DNA from: Streptomyces camelliae
GTDB lineage: Bacteria; Actinomycetota; Actinomycetes; Streptomycetales; Streptomycetaceae
Reading direction: 5' to 3'
Assembly (NCBI RefSeq): GCF_027625935.1
Contig: NZ_CP115300.1
Coordinates: 124,001-188,000, forward strand
Length of the DNA: 64,000 nt
Shown here: positions 1 through 8,228 of the stretch, one piece after another
Position numbering within the stretch: the stretch's first letter is position 1
Layout: the number at the start of each line of letters is the position of its first letter
Notes under the pieces: generated by a model
Told to the model about the DNA's origin: nothing
What the model saw: only the letters and a program-made list of their open reading frames with translations
The model's database searches: none
Position numbers and translations under genes: made by a program

Positions 1-1
1 C

Positions 2-3000
2 CTGGTGCTCTCCGCCTCCAGCACGGACGCCCTCGCCGCCGACGCCGCCCGGATCGCCGACTACCTCCAACTCCGGCCGGAACACCACGAGTCGGTGCTG
101 CGCCACCTGCAGGCCGGACGTGCGGCCCGCCGCCTGCGGACGGCGGCACCCGTCGCGGACGCCGCGGCCGCGGTGCGCTGGCTGCGCGCGGTGGCCGCGG
201 GAGAGGTCCCGCACGGCATCGCGGACCCGGACGCCGCGACGGTTCCGGCCGCCGGCCGCACGGCACAGGACATCGCCGAGGACTGGACCGCCGGAAGGCC
301 CGTGGCCTGGCGACCGGGCCCGGCGCCGGCGCCCTGGGACTTCCCGCCCCCGTCCTTCGCACTCGCGCACTACGACTTCGACCGCGCGCCCGAGGCCGCG
401 GCCGCGGGACCCCAGCGGCTGCCGCAGTCCGACTGGCTGCACCAACCGCACTGGGTCCGGCAGCGCCGTGCCACCACCACGGGCACCGCCGCACCGGCCG
501 GCCGCGCGTCCATCGTCGTCATCGTGGCCGCCGCGAGCACGCCGCAGACAGCGTTCGCACCGTTCGCGGCCGTGGCGTCGCGGGTGGTGCGGGTACACCC
601 GTCCGGCACCTTCGCCCGCAGGGGACCCGACGCCTTCGAGGCCGACCCGGCCGACCCGGCGTCCCTGCGCCTGCTGCTCGACGCGCTGTCCGAGGGCGGC
701 GCCGGCGACGGCCTGGCCGACGCGGAGTGGGTGCACGCGCTGCCCCTGGACGTGACGGGGCCGGTCGGTCCCGGCACCTTGGAACACGCCCGCCACGCCT
801 GCCTGGACACCACCGCGGCCCTGGCCCGGGCGCTGTCCGGGCGGACCGGCTCCCCGCGCGTGTGGTGGCTGTCGTACGGCGCCCGGCCCGTGGGCGGAGC
901 GGTGGACAGGCCCGAACTGGCGCTCCTCGCCGGGCCCGTCGAGGTCGCCCCCCAGGAGGGTGCCCTGGACGGCCACTGGCTGGACCTGCCCGACGGCGTC
1001 CTCACCCGCTGGGCCGGACACGTGGCCTCGGCGGTCGCCGAAGCACGCCGAGCCGGACCTGCCGACGGCCCCGCACTGCCCCGGCAGCTCGCGCTCCGGC
1101 AGGGCTACTGGTGGCGACCGGGCATCACGCCCGTGCCGGCGCCGTCCGGCACACGGCTCCCGCTGTCCGGCGCGGACACCGTCCATCTGGTACTGGGCGG
1201 CACCGGCGGCATAGGCCGCGCCATCGCCGCCTGGCTGCTGGAGCACACCGGCGGCCGGGTCCTGCTGCTGTCGAGGAATCCGCGACTGCCCTCGGAGCTG
1301 GCCCGTTGGACCGATCGCGTCGGCCTCGTCGCAGCGGACCTGGCGGCCACGCCCGTGCACGAGGTGACGGCCGCCGTTGCCGGACACACACAGCGGCTGG
1401 ACGGCGTGATCCACGCGGCCGGCCTCGGATGCGGCGGGCTGCTCGTACGACGCGACGCCACCACGATGCGCGACGCCGCCGCGGCCCGGGAGAACGGCGC
1501 ACTCGTCGTGGAACAGCTGATCGAGGCCTTCCACCCGGAGGTCGCGGTCTACTGCTCCTCGATGTCCGCCCTGCTCGGCGGCGTCGGCCAGAGCGACTAC
1601 GCGGCCGGCGCGAGCCTTCTCGACGGCTTCGCCCACCACCGTGCCACAGAGACGGAGACGACCGTCCGGATCGGCATCGACTGGGACATCTGGCGCGAGA
1701 CCGGAATGGCGACCCGGGTCCTGGCCGAGGACAGCCGCCACCAGGCCCACCTGGCCGTCGGTCTGACGGTCGAGGAGGGCAAGGCGGTCTTCGCCCACGC
1801 CCTGGCCCTGCAACTGCCGCAGCTCCTCGTCTCCACCACCGACATCGATGTCTCCCGCGCGTTCTACGCCACCTGCGCCGACGGCCGGCCGGAACCGCTC
1901 GGCGCGCCGTCGGGTCCGGCGTACGACGCGGACGGCGAGGGCCGGCCCTCGGACCCGGACGGTGCCGAGGCACGAGCCGGCGCCATGGCCCGCGTGGTCC
2001 GGGACCTGCTGGGCGTGGACGAACTGGACCCGGACGACTCCCTGTACGACCTCGGCGCCGACTCGCTGACCCTGCTCAGCCTGATCGCCCGGATCGAGGA
2101 CGACTACGGCGTCGCATTCGACCTGGCCGCCTTCAGCCACCGGGTCAGCCTCACCGAGATCCTCAAACACATCGAGGCGGCCCTCTCCCCCGCCGGGCCC
2201 ACCGCCGGGGCGACCGGGAACACCGCTTCCCGGGTCGTCCTCGACATCTGGCAGGAGGGAACCGGATCCGCCGTCCTGTGCCTGGTGCATCCCGTGGGCG
2301 GCGACATCCAGGCGTACCGGCCGCTGGCGGCGGCGCTCGGGCCCGCACCGACCGTGTGCCTCATCGCCGATCCAGCACTTCGCGACGCCGGGATGCCCGC
2401 ATGGTCGCTGGCCGAACGCGCCCGACACTACGACGCGGCACTGCGCGACCGCTTCGGCGGCTCCGGCCACCGGCTGTACCTGGCCGGATGGTCCTACGGC
2501 GCCCGGGTGGCCATGGAGATGGCCGGCCTGGCCGAGTCGGCCGGGCAGCCGCTGGAGGCCCTCTACCTGCTGGACCCGCCGCCGCCGCGGGCGGAGGCGC
2601 TGGTCGCCGCCTACGACGAGACCCACCTGGAGCAGGTGTTCGCCGCCGAACTCGGCACCGGCGCCTCGCCGGTGCCGGCAGAACACGCGCAGGCGTACGC
2701 CGCGAGGCTGGCCCGCTGCTGCCGGGCGAACCTGCGCAGTATGGGCGAGCACCGGGTGCGGCCGCTCGCCTCAGTCCCCACATTCCTGTGGCTGGCCGAA
2801 CAGCCCGCAGCGGGTGTGCCCGCACCCGGCGACCCGCAGGAGACGGACCGGCAGTGGAGTGCCTGCCTGCCCCCTTCCGCCGTACGGCGGTCCCTGCCCA
2901 CCGACCACTACGGCATCGTCGCGCCACCCCATGTCCACACGGTGACCGAGACCATCACGGCAACGCTGTCGGACCCGGCCGCCGGTGCACGGTCCCGCCG

Positions 3001-3028
3001 CGAGCAAGAATCGGAGCGCGCCCAGTGA
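2..3028 (+). CDS. Modular polyketide synthase, C-terminal part (KR-ACP-TE), 5' truncated
   Basis: This is the end of a type I polyketide synthase; the reading frame is open at the window edge, so the GTG at 5 is not a true start. Residues 1-125 look like the post-ketosynthase linker. A ketoreductase follows: structural half about 140-380, NADP-binding GGTGGIG near residue 398, and a catalytic SMSALLG...SDYAAG stretch near 520-545. An acyl carrier protein has GADSL with the phosphopantetheine serine near 687. A terminal type I thioesterase has GWSYG (serine near 830) and a C-terminal TDHYG histidine near 968. No acyltransferase lies between linker and KR in the visible part, which hints at an AT-less (trans-AT) module, but the upstream portion is missing. 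The chain would be released from this protein. The next gene starts inside its stop codon (GTGA), so the genes are co-translated. Confidence 0.9.
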   Translation: MVLSASSTDALAADAARIADYLQLRPEHHESVLRHLQAGRAARRLRTAAPVADAAAAVRWLRAVAAGEVPHGIADPDAATVPAAGRTAQDIAEDWTAGRPVAWRPGPAPAPWDFPPPSFALAHYDFDRAPEAAAAGPQRLPQSDWLHQPHWVRQRRATTTGTAAPAGRASIVVIVAAASTPQTAFAPFAAVASRVVRVHPSGTFARRGPDAFEADPADPASLRLLLDALSEGGAGDGLADAEWVHALPLDVTGPVGPGTLEHARHACLDTTAALARALSGRTGSPRVWWLSYGARPVGGAVDRPELALLAGPVEVAPQEGALDGHWLDLPDGVLTRWAGHVASAVAEARRAGPADGPALPRQLALRQGYWWRPGITPVPAPSGTRLPLSGADTVHLVLGGTGGIGRAIAAWLLEHTGGRVLLLSRNPRLPSELARWTDRVGLVAADLAATPVHEVTAAVAGHTQRLDGVIHAAGLGCGGLLVRRDATTMRDAAAARENGALVVEQLIEAFHPEVAVYCSSMSALLGGVGQSDYAAGASLLDGFAHHRATETETTVRIGIDWDIWRETGMATRVLAEDSRHQAHLAVGLTVEEGKAVFAHALALQLPQLLVSTTDIDVSRAFYATCADGRPEPLGAPSGPAYDADGEGRPSDPDGAEARAGAMARVVRDLLGVDELDPDDSLYDLGADSLTLLSLIARIEDDYGVAFDLAAFSHRVSLTEILKHIEAALSPAGPTAGATGNTASRVVLDIWQEGTGSAVLCLVHPVGGDIQAYRPLAAALGPAPTVCLIADPALRDAGMPAWSLAERARHYDAALRDRFGGSGHRLYLAGWSYGARVAMEMAGLAESAGQPLEALYLLDPPPPRAEALVAAYDETHLEQVFAAELGTGASPVPAEHAQAYAARLARCCRANLRSMGEHRVRPLASVPTFLWLAEQPAAGVPAPGDPQETDRQWSACLPPSAVRRSLPTDHYGIVAPPHVHTVTETITATLSDPAAGARSRREQESERAQ

Positions 3029-4065
3029 ACCCCTACCAGTCCCTGCCCGTCAGGTCGTTCTGGCGGCCCGCGGTCGCCGAGCCCGAACCACTGGACATCG
3101 AGGACGTCTGGACACCCAAGTTCGCCCTCGGCCAGGACGACCCGGTGGTCACCGCGGGCTCCTGCTTCGCCGCGCAGATCGGCAGGGCCCTGCTGGACTC
3201 GGGCATGAACTGGCTGGACGCCGAACCCGCCCCGCCCGGCCTGACCCGGCAGCAGCGCCAGGACCGCGGCTACGGCGCCTTCTCCTTCCGCACCGGCAAC
3301 ATCTATACCCCCGCCGTGCTGCGCCAGTGGTTGTCGTGGGCCCTCGGCCACGCGCAGCCGCCCGAGGAGGCCTGGTCCGACGGCGACCGCTACGTCGACC
3401 CGTTCCGCCCCGCGATCGAACCCGACGGCTTCGCCTCCCCGGCCGAGATGCTGCGGGCACGTGAGGTCACCCTGGCCGCCATCCGTACCGCCGTCACCAC
3501 GGCGAGCTGCCTGGTCTTCACCATGGGACTGACGGAGGCATGGCGCGACACCACTGAGGGCACCGTGCACCCCACCTGCCCGGGCACCGTGCGCGGCACC
3601 TTCGACGCCGAGCGGTACACCCTGCACAACTTCACCTTCGCCGAGGCGCACCGGGACATGACCGAGGCGATCGCGATGGCGCGCCGGGTCAACCACGGTC
3701 TGCGCATCCTGCTGACGGTGTCACCGCAGCCGCTGACCGCGACCGCCACCGGCGGTCACGCGCTCCCCGCCAACGGCTACACCAAGTCCGTGCTGCGCGC
3801 GGTCGCCGGGCAACTCACCCTGGAAGAACCGGACGTGGACTACTTCCCGTCCTACGAACTCATCACCGGCCCGGTCTTCGGCGGCAGGTTCTTCGGCCCG
3901 AACCAGCGCACCGTGACCCCCGAGGGAGTCGACTTCGTGATGCGGCACTTCGTGGCCGGTCTCCACCACCGCCCCACGCAACCGCACTCCGCCCGCGACA
4001 CCACCGTCCGTTCGACAGATGCCGCCTGTGAGGACGCCGTCCTTGACTACTACAGCCCCCGCTAG
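3025..4065 (+). CDS. GSCFA-domain protein
   Basis: 346 aa from the GTG at 3025, which overlaps the polyketide synthase stop by 4 bp. The motif GSCFAAQIG near residue 43 is the family-defining GSCFA signature. Downstream come further family-like blocks such as TMGLTEAWRD and LLTVSPQPL. GSCFA proteins are distant relatives of SGNH esterases; the serine of GSCFA is the presumed nucleophile. Being locked into a polyketide synthase operon and followed by an SGNH-like gene suggests a role in acyl or ester tailoring of the product. The actual reaction is unknown and this role is inference. Confidence 0.85.
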   Translation: MNPYQSLPVRSFWRPAVAEPEPLDIEDVWTPKFALGQDDPVVTAGSCFAAQIGRALLDSGMNWLDAEPAPPGLTRQQRQDRGYGAFSFRTGNIYTPAVLRQWLSWALGHAQPPEEAWSDGDRYVDPFRPAIEPDGFASPAEMLRAREVTLAAIRTAVTTASCLVFTMGLTEAWRDTTEGTVHPTCPGTVRGTFDAERYTLHNFTFAEAHRDMTEAIAMARRVNHGLRILLTVSPQPLTATATGGHALPANGYTKSVLRAVAGQLTLEEPDVDYFPSYELITGPVFGGRFFGPNQRTVTPEGVDFVMRHFVAGLHHRPTQPHSARDTTVRSTDAACEDAVLDYYSPR

Positions 4066-4735
4066 GTTCCTGCTGCTCGGCGACTCCCACGCCGGACCGA
4101 TCGGCCGAGCGGCCCGGAACGCGGGCATCCCGTTCCAGGGCGGCCCCATCGGCGCCGGCCGGGAGTTCACCGACAGCTTCTTCACCCCCCGCGACACCCC
4201 CGGCGGCCCCGACGTCGTCTTCCGCGCCGACGAGGCCGAGGAACACTACCGTCGCTTCCTCAAGGAACTCGGCGTCGACGCACTCGCCGGGCTGGGCGTC
4301 CCGCTGGTCGCGACGTTCGGTTTCTGCGCGCACTTCGTCGCGCTGCGGGAGAACTGGGACCTCTACCGCGACCGCGCGGGTACCGTCGTGCCGGGTTTCC
4401 TCGCCGGACCCCTGTTCGACGCCATCGTGCGCGCCGCCGTGCGGGACGCCCTCGCCTTCTACGCACACGCCGTAGGCCTCGGGCTGCGTGTCCTCGCGGT
4501 GATGCCGCCGCAGCGGGTCCCCGGCCAGTCCGATCCGGCGGTGTTCATGGCCGCGCAGGAAAGCATCCGGCTGGCCGTGACAGACCTCGGGGTCGAGATC
4601 GTGGACCTGCGCCACCGGACCACCGGTCCGGACGGACTGCAACGCCCCGAGCTGTGCGAGGCCGACGACGAGATCCACGGCAACCTCGCCTTCGGCCGCA
4701 TCATCCTCTCCGAACTGCTCGACCGAGGCCTGTAA
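4019..4735 (+). CDS. SGNH-hydrolase-like protein
   Basis: 238 aa, starting inside the 3' end of the GSCFA gene (47-bp overlap). LLLGDSHAGPIG near residues 17-28 is the block I GDS motif of SGNH/GDSL hydrolases, and a C-terminal DDEIHGN stretch could supply the Asp-His pair. No signal peptide is seen, so it is probably cytoplasmic. Overlapping genes imply coupled translation with the polyketide synthase and GSCFA protein, so it is probably a tailoring or acyl-transfer enzyme of the same pathway. ATG 4019 is the longest sensible start; GTG 4028 is an alternative. Confidence 0.75.
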   Translation: MPPVRTPSLTTTAPARFLLLGDSHAGPIGRAARNAGIPFQGGPIGAGREFTDSFFTPRDTPGGPDVVFRADEAEEHYRRFLKELGVDALAGLGVPLVATFGFCAHFVALRENWDLYRDRAGTVVPGFLAGPLFDAIVRAAVRDALAFYAHAVGLGLRVLAVMPPQRVPGQSDPAVFMAAQESIRLAVTDLGVEIVDLRHRTTGPDGLQRPELCEADDEIHGNLAFGRIILSELLDRGL

Positions 4736-4754
4736 CCCCCCTCTGGAGGACGTC

Positions 4755-5627
4755 ATGGAGCGATACGAACGCGAAGCACTGGAAGCGGTGACCACGCGTC
4801 CCGTGTACCCCTACCGCACCCTCACGGTCGAGCGGATCACCCCCGTGCTGGGCGCGGAGGTCTCGGGCGTGGACCTGTCCAAGGAGATCCCGGCCGAGCA
4901 ACTGGACGAGATACGCACCGCCTTCCTCGACCACCACGTCCTCGTCTTCCACGGCCAGACGATCAACGCCGAGGACCACAAGCGTTTCGCCGGCGTCTTC
5001 GGCGAGCTGCGTCCCGTCAACCCGCCGCCACCCGAGGGCGACCCCTACATCCTGGAGATCCGCACGACGTCGGCCGCCGCGAACGTGGCGGGCAACGGCT
5101 GGCACGCCGACGGCACCGCCGACGCGGAACCGTCGCTCGGGTCGATGCTCTACATCACCGAGATCCCCGAGCCGGGCTGCGGCGGCGACACTCTCTTCGC
5201 CAACATGCACCTCGCCTACGAGATGCTCTCGCCGGCCATGCGCTCCCTGCTGGACCCGCTCACCGCCATCCACGACGGCGCCCAGGCCCTGGCGGGCTAC
5301 ACCCCGCCCGCGGACTACGTCATCCCCAAGAGCGAACACCCGCTCGTCGCCCGGCACCCCGAGACCGACCGCAAGCTGCTCTACGTCAACAAGGCCTACA
5401 CCAGCCGCATCCCGCAGCTCTCCGCCCAGGAGAGCCAGGCCCTCCTCGACATGCTCTTCGACATCGTCGCCCGCAGACCGGTCCTGCACTGCCGCGTGCG
5501 CTGGACCCCGGGCACCCTCGTCTTCTGGGACAACCGCTGCGTCCAGCACCACGCGACGTACGACTACTACCCCTACGCCCGCTACGGCCAGCGCGTCGCC
5601 ATCAACGGCGGCCCCGTCAAGGGCTGA
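4755..5627 (+). CDS. TauD/TfdA-family Fe(II)/2-oxoglutarate dioxygenase
   Basis: 290 aa, ATG preceded by a strong GGAGGA at 4745-4750. It contains the metal-binding HxD pair in WHADGT (H117, D119) and the distal histidine in WDNRCVQHHATYDYY (about H265), followed by RYGQR, whose arginine would bind 2-oxoglutarate. Length is usual for the family. Members hydroxylate, desaturate or halogenate-like-rearrange small substrates. As last gene of the operon 20 bp behind the SGNH-like gene, it most likely oxidises the polyketide product or a building block; the substrate is not evident. Confidence 0.92.
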   Translation: MERYEREALEAVTTRPVYPYRTLTVERITPVLGAEVSGVDLSKEIPAEQLDEIRTAFLDHHVLVFHGQTINAEDHKRFAGVFGELRPVNPPPPEGDPYILEIRTTSAAANVAGNGWHADGTADAEPSLGSMLYITEIPEPGCGGDTLFANMHLAYEMLSPAMRSLLDPLTAIHDGAQALAGYTPPADYVIPKSEHPLVARHPETDRKLLYVNKAYTSRIPQLSAQESQALLDMLFDIVARRPVLHCRVRWTPGTLVFWDNRCVQHHATYDYYPYARYGQRVAINGGPVKG

Positions 5628-5638
5628 CGGCACGATCC

Positions 5639-5680
5639 GGTGAGGCGTCGTCGCCTGCTCACGGGGTGGCGCGCCTCACC
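5639..5680. terminator. Inverted repeat between convergent genes
   Basis: A 9-bp perfect inverted repeat (5639-5647 with 5672-5680, GGTGAGGCG/CGCCTCACC) lies between the convergent dioxygenase and the 5659-6351 gene. It overlaps the last codons of the minus-strand gene. The loop is long (24 bases), so function as a shared terminator is only plausible. Confidence 0.35.
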
Positions 5681-6351
5681 GCGTCGGCGAGGCCGTCCCG
5701 AAGGAGCACCCGGGCCTCCTCGGCCGCCGGCCCCGCAGTGCCGTCCGGTCCCGCGTACGCGGCGATCCAGGCCCGCACCACGGCGAACGGCCAGGCGCGG
5801 GCGTACTCCTGGGCATCCCCGGCAGCGAAGGCACCTGCGTACGCGGCGGCGTTCGCAATGGCGTTCGCCTCCGCGTGCACGCGATCGCTCACCTCCGTGT
5901 TCATGCGCGCGTAGGTCTCGCCATAGCGGTCGGCCTCGTCCGCGGACCAGCCGCGCGAGCGCGCGAAGGAGGCCGCGGCCGACGACGCCCGCGCGTGCAC
6001 CCGCAGGCGGGGATAGGCCATCCGGTACACCTCGCGCAACGCCGGCTCCAGCACCGCCGACCACACGTCCTCAGCGATCGGTTCGCCGGCTGCCGCGCGC
6101 GCGTGTACGGCGCGCAGGGCGTCGTGCGGGGCAGCGTCCGCAACGTGCCGGGCTACTGCCTCAGCGATGAGATCCGCCACCGCACCGGCATGCCAGTGGT
6201 GGACCGCGGCGAAGGGCACCCCGGCCACGGAGTGCCCCCATCCGTCGTGGACGGCCGCCGGTTCGGCGAGCACCTCGCGGACTTGGTCCAGCCAGCTCGG
6301 TACCGACACGGGCTGAAGGGCCTCGGGCAGGGCATCCGGTTCGGTCGTCAT
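5659..6351 (-). CDS. Hypothetical alanine-rich helical protein
   Basis: 230 aa. ATG 6351 was chosen over longer in-frame starts because GGAGG sits 7 bases upstream and protein-like composition begins there. The sequence is strongly alanine-rich and predicted helical, with no signal peptide or transmembrane segment; motifs such as VYRMAYPRLRVHARASS and YGETYARMNTEV are not ones I can assign. The gene converges with the biosynthetic operon and is followed upstream by insertion-sequence debris. Function unknown. Confidence 0.6.
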   Translation of the reverse strand: MTTEPDALPEALQPVSVPSWLDQVREVLAEPAAVHDGWGHSVAGVPFAAVHHWHAGAVADLIAEAVARHVADAAPHDALRAVHARAAAGEPIAEDVWSAVLEPALREVYRMAYPRLRVHARASSAAASFARSRGWSADEADRYGETYARMNTEVSDRVHAEANAIANAAAYAGAFAAGDAQEYARAWPFAVVRAWIAAYAGPDGTAGPAAEEARVLLRDGLADAVRRATP

Positions 6352-6440
6352 CGCAGCCTCCAGAACGCGTGGGCCCCATCCCTGGAACCAAGGTTGGGTG
6401 AAGAGCCGTTGGGGTTGATCCCGGGAGTGGACACCGGGTT

Positions 6441-6620
6441 TCATGCGACGAGTGACAGCGTACGTGATGTGGAATGCCGACGGCGCCGGTTGCAGTAAGC
6501 CGGCGGAACAGCTCCAGCCGAGGCTGTGCCCGTCGAGGTCCAGCGCCTTCCGTGGAGCAACTCGCGCTTGAACCCCTGGAAGAACGACTCGTCGAGGTCC
6601 TTGTTCCCGCAACCGCAGGA
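6441..6620 (-). pseudogene. IS3-family transposase, C-terminal remnant
   Basis: On the minus strand the frame reads DESFFQGFKRELLHGRRW and then, after degradation, NRRRRHSTS before a TGA at 6441-6443. This is the typical C-terminal end of an IS3-family DDE transposase (catalytic E region plus the YNRRRRHSALGY block). Only about 55 codons remain. Confidence 0.6.
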
Positions 6621-6707
6621 GGCACTTCCCAGGTGAAGCAGCGTATCGGCTTCTACCTCCGCGTCCGCATCGAGGGCGGTGCCGTGGGGTGGTCTCCCAC
6701 CGGAAAG

Positions 6708-6838
6708 TCATATTCGGCGCGGTACGGCTGCGTCCTGCCAGCGGTAGAGGTCGCGCAGCAGGGAAATCTCGGCGCCGTCATGGATCAGCTCCCCGTTGAC
6801 GTGCAGGACGATGCCCTCCAGGAAACCGCTCGGGACCC
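6708..6838 (-). pseudogene. C-terminal fragment of an unidentified protein
   Basis: Minus-strand frame with strongly protein-like sequence (FLEGIVLHVNGELIHDGAE, then ISLLRDLYRWQDAAVP) ending in a TGA at 6708. Its upstream part is replaced by the IS256-type fragment beginning about 6846, so this looks like the tail of a gene cut by that element. Family not recognised. Confidence 0.4.
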
Positions 6839-6845
6839 ACCGTCG

Positions 6846-7175
6846 GCGGAAGCGGCCGAGATGGCCGCCGCCACGATCCGCACGATCTTCGCCCAGCCCA
6901 CCGCCGACGCGGTCCGCACCCAGCTCGACACCGTCGCCGACGACCTGACCGCCTTCGCGGCATTCCCCGAGCGACATTGGAAGAAGGTCCAGTCCACCGA
7001 CCCGCTGGAGCGAATCAACCGCGAGGTCAAGCGCCGCACCGACCTCGTCCAGGTCTTCCCCGACGACGACGCGCTCCTGCGCCTGGTCACCGCCGTGCTC
7101 TTCGAACTGCACGACGAGTGGATCGCAGAAAGCGCCCCCGTACTGCCCAACACCACCAGCACGACAGCCGATTGA
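6846..7175 (+). pseudogene. IS256-family (Mutator-type) transposase, C-terminal remnant
   Basis: About 105 codons: TIRTIFAQPTADAVRTQ, then FPERHWKKVQSTDPLERIN and REVKRRTDLVQVFPDD. These are hallmark C-terminal blocks of IS256 transposases, including the SxxPLERxNxExKRR region with the catalytic Glu. The catalytic N-terminal two thirds are absent. The TGA at 7173 is followed by a terminal-repeat-like sequence at 7172-7188. Confidence 0.75.
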
Positions 7176-7967
7176 CCCGATACGCCACAAGGGGCACGCG
7201 CCCCTCAGGACGTCGATCGGTTGTGGACCTCGTTGCGCTGCGGGTCAAAGCAGGTCAGGCCGTGCTTTTACGCAAGGGCGAAGACCGCACGAGAGAAGTC
7301 ATGGGCCCGGGACCAGCCGACGCAGAGGATCAACCGATGCTCGTTTGCGTCAGGGCTCACGCTCCACACGAGGTCGTCGATCTCATCGTCATCCGGGTCG
7401 TCGGGGTCGGGAAACCCGACCAGCAGATCATCCAGGAGTTCGGGATTCCGCGGGTCAGGCTGAACCACGGTGCCATCGCCGTCAGCCAAGCTCTCGCAGA
7501 CAAAAAGTGCCCGGTCGACCAAGGTGATCACCTTCGCGGGCTGGGCCGGCCTGGCAAGACCCAACCTCCGGCGGAGCGCCGCTCAGACCACATCAACGGC
7601 CTGGTCACCGCGATAGGTAAGCCCCCTGAGCTCCTCGAACGAGCCCCCACGCTACCCAACACCACCAACACAACGTCCCGTTGATCGGCTACACCACTAG
7701 AAAAGACGCGACCCGACCGGTCAGTTCTATCCAGCACCTATCCAGCAAAGGCGCGGACAACCAGGGATGGCCACAGATGACGAGACGTCAGGAAATCCAG
7801 CACGGATCCAGCAGCGGGCACGGCAACGGAGCCGACCCCGAACGTGTTCCAGGACACGATGCAGCGTCGGTCCGGCATGCGGACCGCCCCACGCAGGCAC
7901 CCGTTCGACACCCCCCGAACCACCGTCGCCGACCTCCGGATTCCGGTGCCTTGATCGGCTACACCAC
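7172..7967. repeat. Three IS256-type end sequences
   Basis: The 17-mer TTGATCGGCTACACCAC occurs at 7681-7697 and 7951-7967, with a diverged copy (TTGACCCGATACGCCAC) at 7172-7188. Each follows sequence resembling the transposase 3' end (LPNTTxTT before the stop for the first two). They look like right ends of three related elements, the second and third reduced to little more than the terminus. Confidence 0.5.
7268..7640 (-). pseudogene. Hypothetical acidic protein, broken
   Basis: The minus strand encodes a coherent acidic protein ending at 7268: VITLVDRALFVCESL, an aspartate/proline-rich stretch near GFPDPDDPDDDEIDD, and a C-terminal CVGWSRAHDFSRAVFALA. The same frame continues upstream (FEELRGLTYRGDQAVDVV) through one in-frame TGA near 7582 until it meets the IS256 end at about 7640. 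It is therefore probably a gene truncated by the element and also carrying a nonsense codon; a shorter intact product from a GTG near 7528 is possible. Family not recognised. Confidence 0.45.
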
Positions 7968-8228
7968 CCGGCGGAACGCCATCCAGGTCTCGGCCACGGG
8001 GTGACACCATGCGGAAGCGCAGCGCTGGTCGTCAACCGGCGCGCAGCGGATCGACCTCCGCTCGGCGAAGAGGTCCCTGCCTCCATTCCCATGTTTCGGT
8101 GCGGTTTCCGTCGCATTTCGGGTGGATAGGTGATGGTCAAGAGTTAGACATGAACACTTGTGTGCTTTTGAGGTACGTCTGATCATTGGCCGCATCCCGC
8201 CCCTTCCACACGCACGCAGGAGCTCCCG
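7685..8228. other. Intergenic stretch without a supportable gene
   Basis: Apart from the IS256-type terminus at 7951-7967 and a short motif at 7779-7812 that recurs near 9914-9952, I see no convincing coding sequence. The last 70 bases carry the ribosome binding site (AGGAG near 8218) and presumably the promoter of the permease. Confidence 0.4.

Noticed and set aside
727..3024. Long second frame over the polyketide synthase gene continuing into the GSCFA frame
   Set aside because: The translation before 3025 is Arg/Pro/Gly-rich frame-shadow sequence of the KR-ACP-TE gene. The GSCFA protein starts at GTG 3025.
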